Below are positions 44,601 through 50,194 of a stretch of DNA of 64,000 nucleotides, one piece after another (the first letter of the stretch is position 1; the number at the start of each line of letters is the position of its first letter). Origin of the DNA: Candidatus Anammoximicrobium sp. (GTDB taxonomy: Bacteria > Planctomycetota > Planctomycetia > Pirellulales > Pirellulaceae); NCBI GenBank assembly GCA_012515235.1, contig JAAYYU010000244.1, positions 124,001 to 188,000 of the forward strand. The letters are read 5' to 3'. The notes under the pieces were generated by a model. That model made no database searches. It saw nothing but the letters and a program-made list of their open reading frames with translations, and was not told the origin of the DNA. The translations under genes were made by a program, and so were the position numbers.

Positions 44601-44898
44601 CCGTGCGGAGCAACTGGACCGTCTGCTGCCAGTCAAATCGCCGCGCATGGCAAGGCCCGTCACCGGGCGCGACGTGCACATCCGGCCCCGCGTACTGCTG
44701 GAGCACCGTCTGCTCCCATGCGTAGCCGCTTTCCAGCAGGGCCTTGGTGACCGGGCTGTGATCGAACTCGAGTTCGGGCAGTCCCTCTCTGCGGCGCAGT
44801 TCCGGGCGGGCGGCCAGAAAACGCAGGAACCGTTCGCAATCGTGAAAGAAGTACCGGGCAATCGCAGACGGGCTGGTGCGAAAAGGCGTGTCGGCCAT
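38608..44898 (-). CDS. Giant Fe-S nuclease - SF1B helicase - UvrD helicase fusion (RecBCD-like composition)
   Basis: One uninterrupted 2096-residue frame. Residues 1-255: Cas4/RecB-like PD-(D/E)XK nuclease, with Asp136 (HPD), Asp154-x-Lys156 (TDLK), Q168-x3-Y172, and Fe-S cluster candidates Cys21, Cys244, Cys247, Cys253. About 255-800: a TM0106-like region. About 820-1260: Dna2/RecD-type SF1B helicase, with GPPGTGKT (about 825), DEASQ (about 944), DTVDKMQGQEADAVIVSYG and RLNVAVTRARSK. About 1310-1425: Pro/Ala-rich linker with RPKRRRGKK. About 1425-2050: UvrD/PcrA-type SF1A helicase, with GAGTGKTTTLVHR (about 1436), DEYQDTN (about 1633), GDDAQSIYSFR, and STLHSAKGLEW. The last ~20 residues overlap the retropepsin remnant and may be acquired. 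A role in double-strand end processing or phage defence is inference. Confidence 0.85.
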   Translation of the reverse strand: MADTPFRTSPSAIARYFFHDCERFLRFLAARPELRRREGLPELEFDHSPVTKALLESGYAWEQTVLQQYAGPDVHVAPGDGPCHARRFDWQQTVQLLRTARPGSMIYQPTLHLPPAFYARYGVDSRLVTISDNHPDLIAVRPGADGRRQLRLTDLKRGESLELTHRVQVLLYALELDTVLREEGIDDAHVDLETGAVWLGAHPEPTEFALGELRPHLESFLRHDLVRILRTAADEARWHLHYRCEWCDFFRHCWSQMKHSDDLSRLSRLTSWGKRFLNERVGVRTTAELGEFLQRPEADETLSRCASLAGSRPRLAKQLAALEQGQPQSHGAASPSLSRGENIGVFLTLQQEPLGESVYLAGMYVTARNELREAVFSDQVREALFDGSRTKPLVLVAERPDAVDEIRRRWVRLLHEVIVQVHRYNRDREWKDQLSLQAYVLSEQERSLAVAWLLDSLRDPELAEQAMTLLFHFQAPELLAANEHPDREVPFPLVVLLDALGQVLALPVEVNYTLPETLIALNCRSKLRRNEYFDFPLGPAMRAESIHAVWHRGKTETLADIARQAAARLQAAWSLLQGVRHHAAESIFTWSAKFTLPARKEFADPLLSRLAFFARYESLLRCLDVRNMRCEPREVQLLLGKTLELEAEGDGRFKIVGGTLEVEPGGYPEWLLVRDDGAGRRAQLEYRDYACRAQVWQGRKQPALALVGIATVDRDPLGTPAALTVTSQHGFDGGDPRPGQRFLLHPRFTDFTTDGVVEFLRAGGAETHGLLLRLLRDPAVGDEPLALPESVQQLAEEEIAVFGLTDSQTEAFRRICRQRATPVWGPPGTGKTHFLAAAILALAAAAARAGKPFRVLVTAFTHAAIENLLRKIAALRAALPPDRAVVIGKAKRWQGEEVPGIEVVEDGRLGAWLHEHPQAIVGATAHSGLKQYGQVPPFDLAVIDEASQVRVPEASIPIGLVGPEGRLVLAGDHLQLPPIVVGVYPETQLGEPLLHRSIFEAVAQRSGLPSGAVHQLTENFRMNDVLTSFAGGLLYGPKYRSFDNTVSRRRLNLVPERCLDPFVEACLDPQFPLVFVVLDGVWAARENPPEAQLVAQLVAGLRSTLRRADGRLYGDDGVFFHEGVFVVSPHRAQIRAIRRELRRQRRWQSPPLVDTVDKMQGQEADAVIVSYGVSDPEFAAEEAEFIYGLNRLNVAVTRARSKCVVCLPRPLLDAPPQVLDVPEAARGLAFMRELVESVSRSGESLAFELDDGVRATVYRAQDCYQPHAAAPLPAAVLEGAAAAEPGPMLPAPQLANGAIAAPESRPKRRRGKKTPTGGPQASPSALVAVTAPPTVAPTADAAAVHPYAVSLQRVAIEVPTPAEFTAAEGHRPYADPGTTTTRGASGRQHSSRPLPPSSPLAPMPRRELHVLLDRLNAPQREAACHGLEPLLIIAGAGTGKTTTLVHRVAHLISQGVPPQRILLLTFTRRAAAQMLERVAALLRDADVDRSVWGGTFHGTGTRLLRQYGKAIGVHPRFTIYDQSDAEDLMGAVCAKLELGKGDKHFPKKRTCLAIHSYGVNAELPLDEVLQLQYPQHEIHADELKKLFAAYAERKAELNVFDYDDLLVKWCDLLDHGEVGPAIRSRFDCVLVDEYQDTNRLQARLLESLCPDGRGLTVVGDDAQSIYSFRAATVRNILDFPQQFPGTSIVKLEQNYRSTQPILEATNRVIALADERYTKELWSSRAGGVPPQLITCEDEHEQASFVVSRILEHQRAGIPLSQQAVLFRASHHSILLESQLARQGLQFVKYGGLKFVEAAHAKDLLSLLRLAENPRDVVSGERALCLLPGVGPKKAHDLLRDLHAAEGRFDVWREAKIPAKSKQIWPGLMSLMNYLAGNGSSGDLPAQIRRAIEFYQPILEENFDNPTQRMADLEQLVQMASQFTDRAELLADLTVDPPNGDSRGGGDFEPTLVLSTLHSAKGLEWRVVYVLHATDGKIPLERSLGDPDQVEEERRMFYVALTRAADWLYVCYPRHEASSYGNTSYGRSWGGAGAVFDSPQLTRFMTKSVKQTFQSQRAGSYVLPNETAPAAGSRGISQSSKPSISKTKRGPSRTSLK

Positions 44899-45198
44899 GA
44901 CGAATCCGTGTGTCCGTACGAACGAGGGAAGAAACCGCGGTCCCGCGGGCGTGGCGTAAATCTTGCCGTCAATTCGGCTTACGCAAGAATGATTCTATGC
45001 CCAGAGCCCCAAATGAAAAAGCCCAAATGGCTCAAATCGAGCGCACTCCTAAATCCCCTTCACGCCGCCCGACGGTTCTGCGGGTATCGCAGACCGGAGT
45101 CAGTTGCTGGGAAGCTGAACGTCATATCTCGTCCTCGAATCTTGCGCAGCCGGAACTATACTGGAAACTGCGTCGAAGTGGCTCCGTGAAACCAGGGA
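44899..45198. other. 300-bp divergent intergenic region
   Basis: It lies between the start of the giant helicase gene and the start of the SIR2 gene and should hold both promoters. Base composition here is less GC-rich than the coding flanks (for example around 44990-45040). I see no repeat or gene. Confidence 0.4.
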
Positions 45199-46234
45199 AT
45201 GCAACGCCCAGATATGGCCGATTTTCCCGACTGCAAGTACGTCGAGACAATTCGTCGGGCTCTCTGGAATGGGAGTGAGTTCGGACGTGCGGCGGTCATG
45301 GTCGGTTCCGGATTCAGCCGAAACGCGGAGCCGGTGGCCGTCCGCACCGCCCGCTTTCCGCTCTGGGGAGACCTCGTCGAGCAACTCGTCGCTAGACTCT
45401 ATCCCGCCGCCCTGCATTCGAACGAGGAACGCGTTCACATTGTCCGTCGAGCTTCCGCGACGAGTGTCGCCCTACGGTTAGCCGAGGAGTTCGAGTCGGC
45501 TTTCGGACGGCAGAAACTGGATGAGATGTTGCTGGAAGCGATTCCAGACAACGACTTTCGACCGGGGCGATTGCATCGGTTGCTGCTCGATCTGCCGTGG
45601 GTGGATGTGCTCACGACCAATTTACGACACGCTGTTGGAACGGTGCGCACGGACGCTTGTTGGCCGCAGCTACAGCGCTATTCGGACGGTGGACGATATC
45701 CCGCTGGCCATGCGGCCGAGGATCACGAAGTTGCACGGCACATTCCCGACGCATCGCCCGTTCATCCTGACCGAGGAAGATTTTCGGACGTACCCCAGCC
45801 GCTTTGCCGCCTTTGTCAATCTGGCCCAGCAAGCCTTCATGGAGAATGTGGTTTGCCTCGTGGGGTTTTCGGGCGATGACCCGAATTTTCTGCACTGGAC
45901 GGGTTGGGTGCGGGACAACCTGGGCGACTCGGCGCCGTGGATCTATCTCTGCGGTCTGCTCGACTTGAATGATTCCCAGCGTCGCTTGTTGTATCGCCGC
46001 AATGTGACGCCGATCGATTTGACTCCGCTGTTTCCGACAGACAAGTTTCCCGATTCGGGCGAACGCCAGCGATTGGCCATCGAGTGGCTGCTTCTGAGTT
46101 TCGAGGCCGGTAGGCCGTTTGATCTCATGGATTGGCCATCGGAGCCGAGGCCTCTCAGTGAGCCGTCGCCTGGATTGCCTCCCGTCTTGCCGCCCAGCCA
46201 CGATGTTCCACGGAAGGAGTCATGGCAGCCATGA
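45199..46234 (+). pseudogene. SIR2-family (SIR2_2) NADase-type protein, interrupted by a one-base insertion
   Basis: Corrected product about 344 residues. Frame 1 gives AAVMVGSGFSRNAEPV (NAD-binding start), FPLWGDLVEQLVARL and LHRLLLDLPWVDVLTTN. At the TTT run 45621-45623 one extra T breaks the frame: with one T removed the reading continues as NYDTLLERCARTLVGRSYSA, then RITKLHGTF (catalytic His region), FILTEEDFRTYPSRFAAFV and CLVGFSGDDPNFLHWTGW, all expected in SIR2_2 domains. The end overlaps the next gene by 13 bases, as in a working operon. Alternatives are a sequencing error or an inactivated allele. SIR2 domains in defence systems consume NAD+. Confidence 0.78.
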
Positions 46235-49200
46235 CGGAAACGTCCAACGAACGAGTTCTGCAGCAGGCTTCCATCTGGAGCCACAATCGGCGCCTGTACC
46301 CCGGCTGGTTGATCGCGCCGCACGAGGTCCGCGAAAGGATCTGGCATTCTACGCGGTGGTGGATAGGAGCGACCGTATCGGCAAGTCAACGGGTGGAGGC
46401 GGATGAGGGTCTCTGGTTGCTGTACGAACTGAATTGGCGGCTGGAAAGGTCGCTGCTGCCGATGTTTGAGGACGTGGCTGCGGCCGCCGAGAAGGTTCTG
46501 CTCACCTGGTGCCGAGGTGCAGATGATGCGAAGGGTCCTGCATGCGTGGAATTGCCCAGCGACGTTCCTGACGAGGCGCTCGCGAAGCCGCGTCCTGCCA
46601 TCCGGACGATGTGGAAGGAATTGGCCTTTGCGGTTTTGCGGTTCCATCGCGAGGAGCGACACCGCGACGCATTCAGCACTTGGCTGGATCGGGCGGCGAA
46701 GGCTGAGCCCTTGTCTGAGGACGAGCGAGCTCGCGTCTGCTATGAACGTGCTCTTCACGCGCTGAGTGATCTGGACGACGACGGTGCGTTGGGGGCGCTG
46801 AGCGACTGGCGGGACAGCTGCCGAGATCCGATCTGGTCTGTACGGAAAGCCTCCCTGCACGCCGAACTGGGCGATCTGGCGGCGGGCGAGTCTTTGGCGA
46901 CCGAAGCTCTGGACAAGTTTCGCCTGGGGGCAGCGCTTCAAACCCCCGACATCCCGAATCTGTCGCGAGAAGGCTGGACGATGCTCCTGCTGCAAAACCT
47001 TGAATTCGCGCGGCACCTGGAGAATCGAAGTCAGCCTTACTGGCAACACGCCAGCGGGCGGTTCTCGCAACTCGCGAGATTCCAATGCAATCCCTGGACC
47101 GAGTTGGCAACGTTTGAGTCTCGTCTCGATCAACCGGCACCCGTCACGCAGCCGAGCGTAACGCGTAGGGCCGGTTTTGAACCTGGAGAGTACAGGGAAA
47201 CACGCCACGTCGACGATCAGGGGCTATGGCAGAAGTTGTGCATGGCGTATCAGTTCATGCGACTCTGCGAGGAGGCACCATACCCGCCGGGGTTCGGCAA
47301 CGTGAGCCTGTCGCGATCAAAACTGCGACACGCCGCGGAATGGTTCATCGAGCACGATCCAGTCCGCACTCAGACGCTAGTCTTGCGTCTGCGAGACAAA
47401 GACCTGACGCACAACTATCTTTCGAGGCACCGGATCGCGGCCCTGTCCGCCGCCGACGTGGCGGAACTGCGCGAACTGGCCCAGCATTCGCTTGCGGACT
47501 CGTCTGCGAAATTGACCGGAGGCGAATCAAGGTCTGATGCCAAGGCCCAACGCAAACACCGTTGCCTATGCACCAGCATCGACGTCTTGGCTCGCACCGT
47601 CATCCGCGCACCGGTCGAGGAAGGGCTGAAACTGTGGGATACCGCGCTGCAGTTATACGAGTCGTCGGCTGTGCGTAGCGACAGTGACTCAACGGACGCC
47701 CTCGTTCGTCTTCTTCGCAGTCTGATCGCTTCGCTGCCGGATCGCGAACTGGCGTCGCGATTTCGGCAGATCATCGATTTGCCAATTGCGGGAACGAAGT
47801 CGTTTCCCTCAGGCTGGCTTGACTTGCCCGATTTGACGCACTTTTTCGAACAACGTTTGCCGTCACTTCCCGCCGGTGTCGTCGGTGAGAATTGGACGAG
47901 CGTGACGGACAGACTCTTGGACGCAGCACGCGACGAGCAGCCGGACGTCCGCCGACGCGCAATCGTTCGCTTGGCTGCGCTTCTTCGATACGGGTGTCTC
48001 GACGACAGCGCGAGCAAGAAACTGGCCGAGGCATACTGGTCGAAGTTGACCCCGGAAGGGCTTCCCCATGTCGTGGGATGGCTTCCCTCTGCATGCCTGT
48101 ACTTGCCGGAACCGAAGCCCAATCTGTCCGAAGAGCGTTTTCGCGCTTACGCGTGTGCGCCTCGTCCAAGACCGGGCGCTGACGCTAATCTGCTGCATGA
48201 CTGGATCCACGCGACCCGTGTGGCCGACGAATCGCCGGCTTCAAACAGACGCTATGTCGATTGGACGCGAGACGAAATCCGCTGCATGGTGGCACAGATG
48301 AATGACTGGTGGCATGCACTCGATATCGTTGCCGAGGAAGAACGTCAGGGCGGACCTGCAGGCGTCTGGCTACAGGCTTTGGGGCAGACGTCGTATCGGG
48401 AATACATATCCGAAATACTCGATGTCCTGCGTTTGGTTGTCATTCCCCGCATCCCAGACGATGCCGAAGCGATCAAGGCTGTCACCGATCTTGTGGACAG
48501 TCTTGCGAAGCACGGACTGCCCGTCGCTGCGGTTCTTCCGGCCATGCAGATCATTCAACCGGGTCGAGATGTTGCGCCGGAAATGCGCCGGGCCTTGGCC
48601 AGCTACGAGGGCGAGTTCTATACTTCGGCGTTAAGAGGATTCGTCCACTGGATGCAAATCTGCCGGCCGGGGCCGAAGTCATCTTCGGCGATCCGCCTGC
48701 CGCCGCCTCCTGTGGACCTGCTCAGAGAGTTGGGCATGATCGTCGCTACTCGCCGACAGCCAGGACTCCCCAAAGCCCTGGACGCGGTCGCCTGGGTGCT
48801 GGGGAACTGTCCAGAGACTGCCGCTGACAGGCACTTCCTGGAGTCCCTCGTTGTGGCGCTGGAGTATCTCTGGGCAGAAACGAAATACCGCTTGTTCGGA
48901 AGCGACAGCGATCGAATCCCGTACAACGACGTGCCGAGATGCCGCGAGCAAGCCGTGCGGATTGCAGCGCTCTTGCGGAGCACGCGAGCGGCGGAGAGGG
49001 AGACTGTCCACAAATGGCTCGAGGCCGCTTTGAGCGATCCGCTCCCAGAAGTACGGCGAGCCGTCGTTGAGGTCGCAGACGCCGCGCCGGGGTGTGGCGG
49101 AGCGGCAACGATGGACGAGTTGATTCGCCTGATCGAAACATCACTCCCGCGCCGGATTTCTTCCGAAGAGAAGGAGTTATTGCTTGCTTTTCTACCGCCG

Positions 49201-49551
49201 CTCTTGCAGCGAGTCGAATTCGCCTCGTCGCTGGGCGACGTTCCACCGGACGAACAAGTCCAGCTAACCGCCCTGCTGGTCGTCCGCATCTCGCAGACGC
49301 TTTCGTCGGCTGAGGCGGCGCGATCGGCGATCAAGGCGATCGTTTCCCAGATCATTCCCAGCCCACGTCGTTTGTCGGATGCCGAAACTGCCGAGCTGCA
49401 TGACATCGCTGTCCGCGATGCCGGGGCTGAGTCGGACGAAACGCTGATTTGGCTGCGAAAGTGGACGTCGCGAACAAAAAACCGAGCAAAGGACCGCAAG
49501 CGATCCAACAAGCGCAAGCCGTCCGGTCGGCAATCGCGCCCCTCGTCCTAA
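46222..49551 (+). CDS. Large 1109-residue partner of the SIR2 gene, unknown family
   Basis: I do not recognise the family with certainty; it may belong to the DUF4020-like proteins found with SIR2 domains. The protein is soluble, mostly helical, and repeat-like, with many Leu/Ala-rich helix pairs (for example LPEVRRAVVEVADAAPG and QPDVRRRAIVRLAALLR) that recall HEAT or TPR repeats. The N-terminus has RRLYPGWLIAPHEVRERIWH. The C-terminus is very basic (KNRAKDRKRSNKRK), which may bind nucleic acid. ATG 46222 has GGAAGGAG just upstream and overlaps the SIR2 stop. The likely job is a sensor or scaffold for the SIR2 effector, by analogy with other two-part SIR2 defence systems. Confidence 0.7.
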   Translation: MAAMTETSNERVLQQASIWSHNRRLYPGWLIAPHEVRERIWHSTRWWIGATVSASQRVEADEGLWLLYELNWRLERSLLPMFEDVAAAAEKVLLTWCRGADDAKGPACVELPSDVPDEALAKPRPAIRTMWKELAFAVLRFHREERHRDAFSTWLDRAAKAEPLSEDERARVCYERALHALSDLDDDGALGALSDWRDSCRDPIWSVRKASLHAELGDLAAGESLATEALDKFRLGAALQTPDIPNLSREGWTMLLLQNLEFARHLENRSQPYWQHASGRFSQLARFQCNPWTELATFESRLDQPAPVTQPSVTRRAGFEPGEYRETRHVDDQGLWQKLCMAYQFMRLCEEAPYPPGFGNVSLSRSKLRHAAEWFIEHDPVRTQTLVLRLRDKDLTHNYLSRHRIAALSAADVAELRELAQHSLADSSAKLTGGESRSDAKAQRKHRCLCTSIDVLARTVIRAPVEEGLKLWDTALQLYESSAVRSDSDSTDALVRLLRSLIASLPDRELASRFRQIIDLPIAGTKSFPSGWLDLPDLTHFFEQRLPSLPAGVVGENWTSVTDRLLDAARDEQPDVRRRAIVRLAALLRYGCLDDSASKKLAEAYWSKLTPEGLPHVVGWLPSACLYLPEPKPNLSEERFRAYACAPRPRPGADANLLHDWIHATRVADESPASNRRYVDWTRDEIRCMVAQMNDWWHALDIVAEEERQGGPAGVWLQALGQTSYREYISEILDVLRLVVIPRIPDDAEAIKAVTDLVDSLAKHGLPVAAVLPAMQIIQPGRDVAPEMRRALASYEGEFYTSALRGFVHWMQICRPGPKSSSAIRLPPPPVDLLRELGMIVATRRQPGLPKALDAVAWVLGNCPETAADRHFLESLVVALEYLWAETKYRLFGSDSDRIPYNDVPRCREQAVRIAALLRSTRAAERETVHKWLEAALSDPLPEVRRAVVEVADAAPGCGGAATMDELIRLIETSLPRRISSEEKELLLAFLPPLLQRVEFASSLGDVPPDEQVQLTALLVVRISQTLSSAEAARSAIKAIVSQIIPSPRRLSDAETAELHDIAVRDAGAESDETLIWLRKWTSRTKNRAKDRKRSNKRKPSGRQSRPSS

Positions 49552-49829
49552 GCCGCGTCTCGCATCAGGACTTTCCCCGTCAGGGCTTTCTCCAGACGCT
49601 GTCGAATGTCGGCAGCCTCAGTCGCGTAGCCCCTTTTCAGTTTCGCTGCCAACGCCTCTTGACGGTTCGGGGCTCGTCCCAACCGTTCCCAACACCCTTT
49701 GAACTCCGCTAACGACATCTGCCTGATTAGAAAACGCTCTGAGATCTCTGGGCCCCCGGGGCGAGTCAGCGCCTCGTGCAGTTGTTGAACGTAATTCAGG
49801 TAAAGCGGATAAAGCGTCTCTGCATCCAT
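49548..49829 (-). CDS. Small hypothetical protein convergent with the SIR2 operon
   Basis: A 93-residue protein with no family I recognise. It reads as a real protein: MDAETLYPLYLNYVQQLHEA, then a helical run with RFLIRQMSLAEFKGCWERLG and EAADIRQRLEKALTGK. No signal or membrane segment. ATG 49829 has AAGGACAG upstream. Its stop codon overlaps the last bases of the 1109-residue gene on the other strand. It may be part of the same accessory region; codon use is less GC-extreme than in core genes. Confidence 0.55.
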   Translation of the reverse strand: MDAETLYPLYLNYVQQLHEALTRPGGPEISERFLIRQMSLAEFKGCWERLGRAPNRQEALAAKLKRGYATEAADIRQRLEKALTGKVLMRDAA

Positions 49830-50194
49830 GCCGGTTCTGTCCTTCGTCGCTAATCGGCTGGCGAACCCACAGCCAGAAGTGCCGCCACCCGTCTGCCCAC
49901 AGCGAGAACACGCACTAATCCACATCAATCATGGTGCGTTTTGGCGTCCGTTACAAGTCCGGATTGAGAACGTCACCCCGCTTGCTGAAAGATAGAGAAG
50001 ACGCGCAGGTCGGGCAAGGCATCGTTGCGGTTATCGACGTCGCCCGCCGCTTCACCGCAGCGCACTGCCGTTTCGATTTGCCTGCAAATCCAAGTCTTGC
50101 ACTGCAATTCTCGGCCGGTCCACGTGCTTCTCAGGCGTGGCAGACCGACTATAATGCCGCCGACTTTGCATCTGCTTACGGAAAGGGCGGAACG
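49830..50194. other. 365-bp intergenic stretch
   Basis: Divergent region between the 93-residue gene and the large secreted protein. A plus-strand frame is open from 49931, but its translation before 50195 does not look like protein and precedes a clear signal peptide. No repeat seen. Confidence 0.4.
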
